This document shows positions 10,059 to 19,017 of a DNA stretch of 64,000 nt, one piece after another. Each line of letters starts with the position of its first letter. The first letter of the stretch is position 1. Origin of the DNA: Lachnotalea sp041821265 (GTDB taxonomy: Bacteria; Bacillota; Clostridia; Lachnospirales; Lachnospiraceae); assembly GCA_041821265.1 (NCBI GenBank), contig JBGUEQ010000005.1, positions 1-64,000 on the forward strand, written 5' to 3'. The notes under the pieces are model-generated. The model searched no databases. It saw only the letters and a list, made by a program, of their open reading frames with translations, and had not been told where the DNA came from. The position numbers and the translations under genes are program-made.

Positions 10059-11645
10059 CTATTTTGTTGCTGTATACTGTGCATTTACTTCATCAATAAC
10101 TGCTGAACCGCCTTGTGCTAACCAACTTTCCCAAGCTGCTTTCAGACCAGCTTCGTCAATTTGTCCACAAACATATTGTGTTCTTGAATCATCAATTAAC
10201 TTATCTAATGTACTTCCATTTAAAGAATAAGTTTCTGAGTTATTAAGATATGCAATAGCAGGATTAAATACTGCAACTGCTTCGTTTTCTTTCTTGATTT
10301 TTTCTTCAAGTCCTAGTCTTTCATTTATTGCAATTGCAGGGCTAATCGCCTTTAAATTAGGAATATAGGCTACCGTCTGATTAAGTCCTTGGTAAGCTTT
10401 AACCGCCACCTCATCACCTGCATCAATATCAACTAAGTAACCATCTGTATTACGTTCCCACCCAATACCTTCAAGACCATAACTTGACAATGTAATCATT
10501 TCATCCGAACACATTTTATCTAAATAAGTTAAACAAGCAGCTAATTTTTCTTCTGTATCTGCTGCTTTTGTTATTGCAAAAAATCCTGCATTTCCTGTTG
10601 TTGCAAGTGTTTTTCCTTCTATACTACCAATAAGATTCATAGACGCTGGCACGCTTGGATCTACGACGGAAGGTACATTTTGTTCAACAAAATAATCCCA
10701 AATTTTTCTTGATCCGTCAAGAACATCAATATACATACCACATTCTCCATTTTTAACACTATCTGACCATGTAGCTGTGTCACGAACTGCCCAATCTTCG
10801 TATACTAGACCATCATCATACATTTTCTTAATCCACTTGAGTGCTTCCAAGTATTCATCTGTCTGAAATACTGGTACAAGTTTTCCATCTTGTTCCACCC
10901 ATTGATTACCAACGCCAAACCATGTTTGAATAATATCAAAAGGTCCTGTGTATTTACATAAAGCCAAACCATAAGTATCATCAACACCATTACCATCTGG
11001 ATCGTCATATGTAAATTTGTACATCATATTATATACATCTTCAATTGTTGTTGGTACACCAATTCCTAATTTTTCAGCCCAATCTGCACGATATCCCATA
11101 CCATTTCTTCCAATTGGTCTCGCTTTATATACACCAATTAGTTGTCCATCAATTGTAACCCCTTCATTAACTGATTCATTTGCTTGTGCAAGATTTGGAT
11201 ATTTCTCTGCATCAAACATATAATCATTTAAATCCCAAAATGCACCGGCTTTTGCTGCGCCAACTACTACTGCTGACATTTTACTAACTGATATAATCAT
11301 TGGCATATCATCTGGTGAAGCTAATGTTAAGCTTAATTTATCCTCGTAGTTATCATCTGGTACCCATGTAAAATCAACATGTGTATTTGTAAAATCCTCC
11401 ATTTGTTGAATAACTGCTTCTGCATTATCCCCTGATAATGGACTTCCCGAATAATCATAAGTCATCATGGTAATATTTTGTTTTTCTGTTGAAACAGCGT
11501 CTGTTGTACCCGCCTCTGTTGTTGCTTCTGTTGTTGTTGCATCTGTAGAAGATGTATCCTCACTTGATGATGTTCCACATCCTGTTAAAATCCCCGCCAA
11601 CATTACTGCTGTTAGCATTAGTGCTGTAACCTTTTTCAATTTCAT
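10059..11645 (-). CDS. Extracellular solute-binding lipoprotein, CUT1 sugar ABC importer (LplA/YtcQ-like)
   Basis: 528-aa lipoprotein. The signal peptide ends in lipobox LTGC (Cys23) and is followed by a Ser/Thr/Glu-rich linker to about residue 55, then a large binding domain of the LplA/YtcQ type (family-1 binding proteins are usually 400-550 aa). It should capture oligosaccharides outside the cell and deliver them to the two permeases encoded directly upstream. With lyase genes following, rhamnogalacturonan fragments are the likely ligand. No ATPase gene is in the cluster, so a shared MsmX-type ATPase elsewhere probably powers it. Confidence 0.88.
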   Translation of the reverse strand: MKLKKVTALMLTAVMLAGILTGCGTSSSEDTSSTDATTTEATTEAGTTDAVSTEKQNITMMTYDYSGSPLSGDNAEAVIQQMEDFTNTHVDFTWVPDDNYEDKLSLTLASPDDMPMIISVSKMSAVVVGAAKAGAFWDLNDYMFDAEKYPNLAQANESVNEGVTIDGQLIGVYKARPIGRNGMGYRADWAEKLGIGVPTTIEDVYNMMYKFTYDDPDGNGVDDTYGLALCKYTGPFDIIQTWFGVGNQWVEQDGKLVPVFQTDEYLEALKWIKKMYDDGLVYEDWAVRDTATWSDSVKNGECGMYIDVLDGSRKIWDYFVEQNVPSVVDPSVPASMNLIGSIEGKTLATTGNAGFFAITKAADTEEKLAACLTYLDKMCSDEMITLSSYGLEGIGWERNTDGYLVDIDAGDEVAVKAYQGLNQTVAYIPNLKAISPAIAINERLGLEEKIKKENEAVAVFNPAIAYLNNSETYSLNGSTLDKLIDDSRTQYVCGQIDEAGLKAAWESWLAQGGSAVIDEVNAQYTATK

Positions 11646-11692
11646 ACCTTTCTTTTCCTCCTTAAACTTTTTTCATTTATAGTAAAACAGTT

Positions 11693-12601
11693 CTAGCCTT
11701 TTACAGCTCCAACCATAACACCCTGTGCAAAATATTTTTGAACAAATGGATATATCATAATAATTGGAACGGTTGCTACTACTGTTGCAGCCATTTTAAC
11801 TGCTTTATCTGGTGGTGCTCCATATGCACTAAAATCCATCATTTCAGATTGAATTTTACCCGTTAGCAACACAATTCGTCTCAGTACAATTTGTACCGTT
11901 TCCTTTTTTGCATCATTTAAGTAAATCATTGCATTAAAGTAATCATTCCAGAGTCCTACTGCATAGAATAGTGATATTGATGCAATCACAGGTTTCGATA
12001 ACGGAAGTGCTATTTTGCAAAAGATCCCTATATCTGTAGCCCCATCCATTCTTGCTGCTTCATCAAGTTCTCCTGGTAATTCTTCAAAAAACTTTTTCAC
12101 TATAATCATATTAAATGGACTAATTGCTCCCATGAGAATCAATGCCCAATAGGAATTATAAAGACCCAACTGCTTTATCCATAGAAATGTTGGTATCATA
12201 CCACCTGAAAACAACATAGTTACGATAACAAGATTTAAAATTGTATTTCTACCTTTAAAGTGCGTTTTTGATAAAGGATATGCAAATGTTGTTGTAAAAA
12301 ACATTTGTACTGTAGTTCCTACTACAGTCAAAAAAATTGAATTTCTAAGTCCTTTGAAAACCTCACCTGTTTTTATAATATATTGGTATGCATTTAAAGA
12401 AAATTCTGTCGGAATTATAAAAAATGCTTTTTCTGTAAGTTCTTTCTCTGTCGCAAATGATCCTGCCAATACATACAAGAACGGTAGCAATGTTATAATA
12501 CCAACGGTCCCAACAAATGCATAAATTAGTACCTGAACAATCCTATCACCTGTACTTGCTTTTATTTTATTTTTACTTTTGATTCTAACTACATTTTCCA
12601 T
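11693..12601 (-). CDS. CUT1 sugar ABC transporter permease (LplC/YtcP-like)
   Basis: 302-aa inner-membrane permease with six predicted membrane spans. The EAA loop EAARMDGATDIGIFCKIALP near residue 180 docks the ATPase. The C-terminus AQGVMVGAVKG is typical of LplC/YtcP proteins. It lies 18 nt after the partner permease and 47 nt before the binding-protein gene, all on one strand. In Bacillus subtilis the YteP-YtcP-YtcQ group takes up rhamnogalacturonan-derived sugars, and the enzyme context here agrees. Confidence 0.9.
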   Translation of the reverse strand: MENVVRIKSKNKIKASTGDRIVQVLIYAFVGTVGIITLLPFLYVLAGSFATEKELTEKAFFIIPTEFSLNAYQYIIKTGEVFKGLRNSIFLTVVGTTVQMFFTTTFAYPLSKTHFKGRNTILNLVIVTMLFSGGMIPTFLWIKQLGLYNSYWALILMGAISPFNMIIVKKFFEELPGELDEAARMDGATDIGIFCKIALPLSKPVIASISLFYAVGLWNDYFNAMIYLNDAKKETVQIVLRRIVLLTGKIQSEMMDFSAYGAPPDKAVKMAATVVATVPIIMIYPFVQKYFAQGVMVGAVKG

Positions 12602-12619
12602 CTAGTTTTTAACTCCTCT

Positions 12620-13570
12620 CTAATATATTCCTGATTCTCCAGATTTTTTAGCAAGCCAATTTGAACCAAGTACCATTATTAATCCAACTACTGATTTAAA
12701 TAAACCTGATGCCGTACTATAAGAATACTGTGCATTGGTAATACCTTTATAGTAAATATAAGTATCAAACACTTCTGAGGTTGATACATTCAGTGCATTA
12801 CGCATTAAGAAAATTTGTTCATATCCTGTATTAAGAATCGTTCCAACTTTTAAAATAAGCATTATAATAATCGTTCCTTTAATAGCTGGAAGTGTAATAT
12901 GCCACATCAATCTCCATCTTCCTGCTCCATCGACTCTTGCTGCCTCATAAAGCTGTGTATCAACTCCTGATAATGCAGCAAGGAAAATGATTGTTCCATA
13001 ACCAGTTTCTTTCCACATACTTTGCCCAACAATTAAGCCTCTAAAATATTGGGGTAATCCTAAAAAGTTGACGGTGTGTCCTATTACTGAATTAATAATT
13101 TGATTAATGATTCCATCATTTATATTGAATAATGTATATGTAAGACTTGCTACAATAACCCACGAAATAAAATGTGGTATATAGATAAAAGTCTGAACTA
13201 CTTTTTTATATTTCTGATTTTTAATTTCATTCAGTAATAATGATAAAATGATTGGAGCTGGAAAATAAAAAAGTAAACTCAAAATTGAAATTCCTAATGT
13301 ATTTCTTAGAAGCATCCAAAAATCACTACCTTGAAAAAACATTTTAAAATGTGTTAATCCGACCCATTTACTTCCCATAATACCTGTAAAAGGACTATAC
13401 TGCTGAAATGCAATAATAATACCTCCCATTGGAATATACCGAAATATTATAAAATATAGTAATCCAGGCAATAACATAATGTATAACCATTTATGTTGCT
13501 TGAAATATTTACTAAATTCACCTTTGTTCTTTATCGGTTTTTGTACTTGTGCACTTGCAACCTTGCTCAT
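12620..13570 (-). CDS. CUT1 sugar ABC transporter permease (LplB/YteP-like)
   Basis: 316-aa permease when started at the ATG at 13570 (MSKVASAQVQ), which has a strong AAGGAGG 7 nt upstream. A longer reading to 13627 has no ribosome site and crosses the tandem TTTTGTAT leader repeats. Six membrane spans are apparent. The EAA loop is EAARVDGAGRWRLMWHITLP, and the C-terminus is SGESGIY. It is the first gene of the transporter and enzyme operon and pairs with the permease at 11693-12601. Confidence 0.9.
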   Translation of the reverse strand: MSKVASAQVQKPIKNKGEFSKYFKQHKWLYIMLLPGLLYFIIFRYIPMGGIIIAFQQYSPFTGIMGSKWVGLTHFKMFFQGSDFWMLLRNTLGISILSLLFYFPAPIILSLLLNEIKNQKYKKVVQTFIYIPHFISWVIVASLTYTLFNINDGIINQIINSVIGHTVNFLGLPQYFRGLIVGQSMWKETGYGTIIFLAALSGVDTQLYEAARVDGAGRWRLMWHITLPAIKGTIIIMLILKVGTILNTGYEQIFLMRNALNVSTSEVFDTYIYYKGITNAQYSYSTASGLFKSVVGLIMVLGSNWLAKKSGESGIY

Positions 13571-13840
13571 AAATAACCTCCTTGATATTTTTTGTATATA
13601 TTTTGTATGTTTTGTATACCAAACCACTCTATGTGACTTGTTTATAGTGCAACTATACTATTACACTTACATTACATCTATAATCAATATATATACTTTG
13701 CTTATTTTTCAAGTTTTTTCATTTCATTTCTTGTTCAACGCTGAATTCTCCATGGTTTTCATGCCATAATAATCATCGTATTTCTCTGCATTTTTAAATT
13801 AGAAATAAATTGATTATTAGTTTTCACGAACATTTAACAC
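13571..13840 (-). promoter_or_regulatory. Leader and promoter region of the rhamnogalacturonan operon, with triple TTTTGTAT repeat
   Basis: This non-coding stretch is the only place from which the long minus-strand operon can be started. Just upstream of the ribosome site, 13588-13619 holds three near copies of TTTTGTAT spaced 10-11 bp (about one helical turn), a plausible regulator-binding array. Promoter hexamers are not clear enough to name. Confidence 0.4.
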
Positions 13841-13882
13841 AAAAATACCGTATACTCATAAAATTGACCGAGCATACGGTAT
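13841..13882 (-). terminator. Rho-independent terminator of the AraC-type regulator gene
   Basis: ATACCGTATACTC (13845-13857) pairs, with one mismatch, with GAGCATACGGTAT (13870-13882). On the minus strand the stem is followed by a TTTTT run. It separates the regulator gene from the transporter operon, so the two are separate transcripts. Confidence 0.8.
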
Positions 13883-13987
13883 AATAATTATAATAATATA
13901 ACATTTCACCAAAACAATGATATAGATAAGATCTGATTTACATTTAAATAGACTTAAATAATCTTATATTTAACCTTTTACCATTTA

Positions 13988-16345
13988 TTAATCTAAAAGT
14001 CTATTATAATTTTGCCTATACTTACCTGGTGTAGTTCCTTCATTTTTACTAAAAAATCTTATAAAATTCTGCGTATTCGTATAATTTAAAGTTGCCGCAA
14101 TATCTGCTACCGTTAAACTAGTTGTCGTAAGGAGCTTTTTCGCTTCATTAATTCGATATTCTGCAATATAATCACTAAATGTAATATTTTGTTCCGATTT
14201 CATTACTTTCCAAATGTAGCTTGGATGGTAATTTAACTTTTCAGCGCACTCTGTTAATGTAATGTCTCCCTTGGTTTCTTCTATCAACGCTTGAATACTA
14301 CTCATAATCTCTGATGTTCTACTTGTCCTAAATTGGCTAAGTTCTTGAATGATTGGTGTAACTACTCTGAATTTATAAAAACTAGTCATTTTATCTAAGT
14401 CATATATTTGATTAAAGCTCAAAAATATATTATTGGCTTCATTTCCAAACACATCATTTACAATCAACCCAGCATTGCTCGCGATCAGAATAATCGATAT
14501 CATAAATCTGTGCAAATAGAAGGAACATTCATTGGCTGATACCTTTTTGTTTTTCAACTCCTCCATGAATTTATCTATAATGCTAAATGCAAGTTGTATG
14601 TCGCACAAGTCCACTGCTTCTTTAATTTGTCGTTCCAGGAGAATATTGTAAATATATCCTTCCGCTGTATTCATAATATCCGAATAAAACATAACACTAC
14701 TTGGAATCTCATTTTCAGTATTTATTACATCTTTATTTTGTTCTTCATTTTGTTCTTTATAAAATACTTCGTTATTTTTGAGTGCCTCGACACTTTCATA
14801 ATAAGCCGTTCGATACTGCATTAAATCTTCAAATATGTTGCTTGCTCCAGCACTGATCAATAAATTATATTGCTCATATACATATTTCGCTATACTGTTA
14901 TAAATCTGAAATATTTTCTCATCTAAGATTGCAACATCATCTTCAGTTAATGCCATTGTTATCGTTCTTGCATTACAAATAGCAGGCATAAACAATTCTT
15001 GTGAAATATTTTCCGGAAGATTTTCTACTACACCAATTCGAACTGCATCCTGTTTAGCTTCATCATACTCTTCAAATGACTCTTGTGATCTAACATTAAT
15101 TGATATCACTGAAAAATATTTTTTTCGCTTTAAATTCAATCGAACAAAATAATAATCCATTTGTTCTGGTTTCACTTCACTTCTTATCAATCTTAACTGA
15201 AATAATTCCGTAAGCTGACCTTGTTGACTTGCAATTAGTTTCTCTAATGCTGTATTTTTTCCAAACAAATTATCAATGCTGTGTGCAATATAATCAAATT
15301 CATTTTGACGCTGTGGGGTTTTATTTTCATTGGCAAGTTCATAAATGTGATTGGTCAAATTAGAAACTGGCTTATATATTCTCCTTGTTGTAAAAATTGA
15401 CAACAGTACACCTAATACAACAATTCCACCCATAACAATGGAAAAAGATAAAATATTATCTGCTTTAGACATAATGTTTTGCACATCATAACTAACGATA
15501 TATTTCCAGCCCATTACCTCTGAGTCAACTACGGCAATATTATAAGATTCACCATTTTGTAACTTAATGGTTTGAACTTCATCACTTTTTAATTGATCGC
15601 TATTAGCAGTACAGTAGGAAAGAATATCTTTGTCAGTAGAGTATACCAAATTACCACTACTATCAATTACGGTGACCTCATTATCTCCTAAATCACTCGC
15701 AATGATTTGTTGCAATTTGGCCTGATTAATATTAACAATGACCAGTGCATAGGGATTTTTACTTTTGGCCGGTAATTTACTTACAAAAGATAAATTGTCT
15801 AAATTAATCATTTCACGCTTTTGATTACTTAATTGAGTCATTCCAATTCGATTGAGCCAAAAATTTCGCGTTAGTGTATCTGCTTTGTATTTATATAGAA
15901 CTTCAATGTCCGCTTGATTCTGTATCTGATCATATTCATACATCCCTCTGTTGCTTAATACCCATCCAGTTTGAAAATTAATAAAAGTAAATCCATCAAT
16001 ATATTCAGATAAATAAGTGGAACCATCTAAAACATCCGTAGCTTTCACAAGTTCTGAATAATCCGAGTATTTAATAACTGTACTTAAGAGCCATTGTATT
16101 TCATCTGATTCATAATTTTCCAAATAGTCCTTTTTTATATTTATTAAGACACTATCTGTTCTATTTTTCACTTGACTAGCAGTTGCTTGTGTTGATAAAT
16201 TCACATTATTTGTTATTTCGGTAACATATGTATTATAAGAGAAGATTCCTAGAATAATGATAGGTGCAAATACTATAAATAGTAAGTACCACAATATTCT
16301 ATTTTTATAATTAATATTTTTTAATATTTCAATCATTTCATTCAA
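13988..16345 (-). CDS. Membrane-bound AraC-family regulator with extracellular sensor (YesS-like)
   Basis: 785-aa one-component regulator. A membrane span near residues 17-37 and a second near 300-320 enclose an extracellular sensor segment that looks like a double-Cache domain, followed by a HAMP-like stretch. The last 100 residues are an AraC/XylS double helix-turn-helix (ITLTECAEKLNYHPSYIWKV; VADIAATLNYTNTQNFIRFF; TTPGKYRQ). YesS of Bacillus subtilis, which activates rhamnogalacturonan genes, has this layout. Located between the operon it probably activates and the divergent acetylesterase gene. The ligand is inferred to be a pectin oligosaccharide or its binding protein. Confidence 0.87.
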   Translation of the reverse strand: MNEMIEILKNINYKNRILWYLLFIVFAPIIILGIFSYNTYVTEITNNVNLSTQATASQVKNRTDSVLINIKKDYLENYESDEIQWLLSTVIKYSDYSELVKATDVLDGSTYLSEYIDGFTFINFQTGWVLSNRGMYEYDQIQNQADIEVLYKYKADTLTRNFWLNRIGMTQLSNQKREMINLDNLSFVSKLPAKSKNPYALVIVNINQAKLQQIIASDLGDNEVTVIDSSGNLVYSTDKDILSYCTANSDQLKSDEVQTIKLQNGESYNIAVVDSEVMGWKYIVSYDVQNIMSKADNILSFSIVMGGIVVLGVLLSIFTTRRIYKPVSNLTNHIYELANENKTPQRQNEFDYIAHSIDNLFGKNTALEKLIASQQGQLTELFQLRLIRSEVKPEQMDYYFVRLNLKRKKYFSVISINVRSQESFEEYDEAKQDAVRIGVVENLPENISQELFMPAICNARTITMALTEDDVAILDEKIFQIYNSIAKYVYEQYNLLISAGASNIFEDLMQYRTAYYESVEALKNNEVFYKEQNEEQNKDVINTENEIPSSVMFYSDIMNTAEGYIYNILLERQIKEAVDLCDIQLAFSIIDKFMEELKNKKVSANECSFYLHRFMISIILIASNAGLIVNDVFGNEANNIFLSFNQIYDLDKMTSFYKFRVVTPIIQELSQFRTSRTSEIMSSIQALIEETKGDITLTECAEKLNYHPSYIWKVMKSEQNITFSDYIAEYRINEAKKLLTTTSLTVADIAATLNYTNTQNFIRFFSKNEGTTPGKYRQNYNRLLD

Positions 16346-16460
16346 TCCCCAATCATTTCTGGCATTTTACCAACTTGGCATAATACATATCTATCTATTA
16401 TATCCAATATATAAAAAAAAATAAAGTCATATTTATAAAACAAATTTTTCTTTAGTAGTA

Positions 16461-16489
16461 TTGCATAAATTTGTAATTTTTTGTATTAT
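16461..16489 (+). promoter_or_regulatory. Sigma-A-like promoter of the acetylesterase gene
   Basis: A -35-like TTGCAT (16461-16466) and a -10-like TATTAT (16484-16489) are separated by 17 bp and lie 44 nt upstream of the start. The region is shared with the divergent AraC-type regulator gene. Confidence 0.5.
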
Positions 16490-16532
16490 AGGAAAGATAT
16501 ATATAAATGACACATATATGGAGGCACATCGG

Positions 16533-17207
16533 ATGACAAAAATATTTTGGGCTGGAGATTCAACTGTAAAAGATAACTACATTGACACGTATCCGCGAAC
16601 TGGCTTAGCACAGGGGCTACGCTTATATCTTAATTCGGATATTGAGATTAGAAATCATGCTGAAAATGCACGAAGCACAAAGAATTTTATTCAGGAAGGG
16701 CGACTTGACAACATTAATGCTGAGATTGGAAAAGGAGATTTTTTATTTATTGAATTTGGACACAATGACTGGAATGATGATCCCAAAAGACATACTGAGC
16801 CTTTCTATGACTACAAGTCCAATTTAAAGCAAATGGTACAGGTGGCATGGAACAAAGAAGCTTATCCAGTGCTAATCACCCCACTCTATTGCCGTTTTCT
16901 TGATGATAATGGTATATTAAAAGAGAAGGTACATTTTGATTATCCTGATGCAATGATTAAATTATCCAAAGAACTTCTGGTTCCCTGCATCGATCTATGC
17001 GAGCTCAGCCGACAACTTTTACTTAATACACCACTAATTGAATCAAAAAGTTGGTTTATGAACCTTGAAAAAGGAAAATACAATGCATATCCTGATGGAA
17101 TCACTGATGATGCCCATTTGCAACATAACGGCTCAGTAATTTTTGCTAAACTCATCGCGGATGCTTTAAAAGAACTAGGCTCTATCTACGCAGAATTAGT
17201 ACGTTAA
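16533..17207 (+). CDS. rhgT: Rhamnogalacturonan acetylesterase-like SGNH/GDSL hydrolase (RhgT/YesT-like, CE12)
   Basis: 224 aa when started at ATG 16533, which has GGAGG 8 nt upstream; the longer reading runs through the promoter. SGNH blocks are visible: GDSTVKDN with nucleophile Ser10, FGHNDW with Asn78, and DDAHLQHNG carrying the Asp-x-x-His pair (His195). The STV..N and PRTGLAQG stretches are typical of CE12 rhamnogalacturonan acetylesterases. It removes O-acetyl groups from rhamnogalacturonan so that lyases can act. No signal peptide, so it probably works inside the cell. Divergent from the sensor-regulator and the only plus-strand gene of the locus. Confidence 0.85.
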   Translation: MTKIFWAGDSTVKDNYIDTYPRTGLAQGLRLYLNSDIEIRNHAENARSTKNFIQEGRLDNINAEIGKGDFLFIEFGHNDWNDDPKRHTEPFYDYKSNLKQMVQVAWNKEAYPVLITPLYCRFLDDNGILKEKVHFDYPDAMIKLSKELLVPCIDLCELSRQLLLNTPLIESKSWFMNLEKGKYNAYPDGITDDAHLQHNGSVIFAKLIADALKELGSIYAELVR

Positions 17208-17233
17208 TCTTTTCTTTTCGAATAAAGGTATGC

Positions 17234-17310
17234 TTAGAGACATTTTAATGTTCGAGTGAAGTGAGTAGCAATAAACTTCCTCTCCACGTGCTGTTCCTAG
17301 TGGGAAATAA
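17234..17310. repeat. Dispersed intergenic repeat, family 2, copy C (diverged)
   Basis: Contains TTCGAGTGAAGTGAGTAGC and then AATAAACTTCCTCTCCACG. The core and the right part match the block at 22-60; the left part has diverged. It lies between the convergent acetylesterase and aspartokinase genes. Confidence 0.45.
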
Positions 17311-17357
17311 TACCTTTTGTTCCATATCAACGTTTGAGGAACGAATCCACGAAATAA

Positions 17358-17428
17358 AAAGCATTCTTTCATGAGAAAATATAGGTTTTGCTATAACTAA
17401 CCAATTATTTTCTATGAATGAATGCTTT
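17358..17428. terminator. Long imperfect hairpin between convergent genes
   Basis: AAAGCATTCTTTCAT and GAGAAAATA pair with TATTTTCT and ATGAATGAATGCTTT, giving a stem of about 22 bp around a 23-nt loop. It lies between convergent genes and probably serves as a shared transcription barrier. Confidence 0.5.
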
Positions 17429-17433
17429 CATAA

Positions 17434-17459
17434 ATCAAGGGCAAGAAATTGCCCTTGAT
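17434..17459 (-). terminator. Stem-loop downstream of aspartokinase gene
   Basis: ATCAAGGGCAA (17434-17444) pairs perfectly with TTGCCCTTGAT (17449-17459) around a GAAA loop, 18 nt after the lysC stop. The following T-run on the minus strand is short, so termination strength is uncertain. Confidence 0.6.
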
Positions 17460-17476
17460 ACCAGCTTAAATAACTT

Positions 17477-18796
17477 CTATAACTGCACTAATACAAATAT
17501 ATTATAAATTGCCTTAATCGCAGCTTCAAAATCACTATTTTTAACACCTATAATAATATTTAACTCACTAGACCCCTGATCAATCATCTTTACATTAACA
17601 TTCGCGTGTGCTAATGCAGAAAAAATTCTTGCAGCAGTTCCTCTCGTTGCTCGCATACCACGACCAACAACTGCAATCAAAGCCAAATCAGTTTCCATGT
17701 CAACAAAATCTGGTGAAGCCATTCTATGAATTTCTGCTAACACTTGTTGTTCTTTTCCCTCAAACTCTGGTTGGTGAACAAAAACTGTCATAGTATCTAT
17801 ACCTGATGGTATATGCTCAAATGAAATGTTGTTTTTTTCGAAAGCTTCTAGCACTTTTCTTCCAAAGCCTATTTCAGCATTCATCATATCTTTTTCTATA
17901 TTGATAGCCACAAAACCCTTCTTACCTGCTATACCTGTAATTGTATATTTAGGTTGACGACATGTGCTTTCAACAATCATGGTACCATTATCTTCTGGTG
18001 CATTTGTATTTCTTATATTAATTGGAATACCTTCTTTTCTAACTGGGAAAATGGCATCTTCATGAAGTACCGTTGCACCCATATAAGAAAGTTCTCTGAG
18101 TTCTCTGTAAGTAATTGTTTCAATTACTTCTGCTGATTCAATAATTCTAGGGTCAGCCACTAAGAATCCTGATACATCCGTCCAGTTCTCATACAAATCT
18201 GCGTGAGCAGCCTTTGCTACGATGGAACCTGTAATATCTGATCCTCCACGTGAAAATGTTTTAACAACTCCATCAGCTGTTGCACCATAAAATCCTGGTA
18301 CTACTGCTCTTTCAACCGTTGCAAGTTTAGCTGAAAGTATATTATTTGTTTTCACTGCATCAAAATTTCCATTTTGATCAAAAAAGATAACTTCTGCAGA
18401 ATCAATGAATTCATATCCTAAATAGGCAGCCATAATAATACCATTCAGATACTCGCCACGTGATGCAGCATAATCACTTCCTGCCTTCTCAAGAAAATTT
18501 TCATTAATAATTTCAAATTCTTTATCCAAAGATAGCTTTAAGTCTAAGCCTTTGATAATTTCATCATAACGAGCCTTAATATCTGCAAGCTGCTTATCAA
18601 ATGGTTTATCTTCTACTACAGTGTTATAGCAATCATAAAGCATATCGGTAACTTTAGTATCTTCTGAAAAACGCTTACCTGGTGCTGATGGAATAACATA
18701 TTTTCTATCTTGATCCGCACGAATGATAGCTGCAACCTTTTCAAACTGCTCTGCACTTGCTAACGAACTTCCACCAAACTTAACTACTTTTTTCAT
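17477..18796 (-). CDS. lysC: Aspartate kinase (monofunctional, class with C-terminal ACT pair)
   Basis: 439-aa aspartokinase, the first step of the Lys, Thr and Met pathway: ATP plus aspartate to 4-phospho-aspartate. The N-terminal KFGGSSLASAEQF is the kinase signature; SRGGSDITGS near residue 185 and the ENWTDVSGFLVADPR loop belong to the nucleotide and substrate site. The last 130 residues hold two ACT-type segments (ISFEHIPSGIDTMTVF; VNVKMIDQGSSELNIIIGV) that usually bind feedback effectors. Length fits the monofunctional class. A GGAGG lies upstream of the ATG. Single-gene unit; no lysine riboswitch is evident in the 220-nt upstream gap. Confidence 0.95.
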   Translation of the reverse strand: MKKVVKFGGSSLASAEQFEKVAAIIRADQDRKYVIPSAPGKRFSEDTKVTDMLYDCYNTVVEDKPFDKQLADIKARYDEIIKGLDLKLSLDKEFEIINENFLEKAGSDYAASRGEYLNGIIMAAYLGYEFIDSAEVIFFDQNGNFDAVKTNNILSAKLATVERAVVPGFYGATADGVVKTFSRGGSDITGSIVAKAAHADLYENWTDVSGFLVADPRIIESAEVIETITYRELRELSYMGATVLHEDAIFPVRKEGIPINIRNTNAPEDNGTMIVESTCRQPKYTITGIAGKKGFVAINIEKDMMNAEIGFGRKVLEAFEKNNISFEHIPSGIDTMTVFVHQPEFEGKEQQVLAEIHRMASPDFVDMETDLALIAVVGRGMRATRGTAARIFSALAHANVNVKMIDQGSSELNIIIGVKNSDFEAAIKAIYNIFVLVQL

Positions 18797-19017
18797 TTTG
18801 TACTTCCTCCATATCCCTTTTACAAAAAATGCGTTCTATAATAAAATCCCACATTTTCAGAAGTTTTGCAAGTGTTTTTTTTAATTTCTCGAAATTTCTC
18901 TTAATAAAACGTTGATTTGTTAAAGTAAACCAAATATTTTGGTAATTATTTTATGAATAAATGTACTCGCAAAAAGAGAATACGTATATTTCACTGTATT
19001 CTCTTATATCTATTAAT

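Noticed and set aside
13571..13627. Longer N-terminus for the first permease (MVWYTKH...)
   Set aside because: It would overlap the ribosome site and TTTTGTAT repeats; the internal ATG at 13570 has AAGGAGG.
17477..18796. Lysine riboswitch upstream of lysC
   Set aside because: The 220-nt upstream gap shows no long paired leader or terminator.
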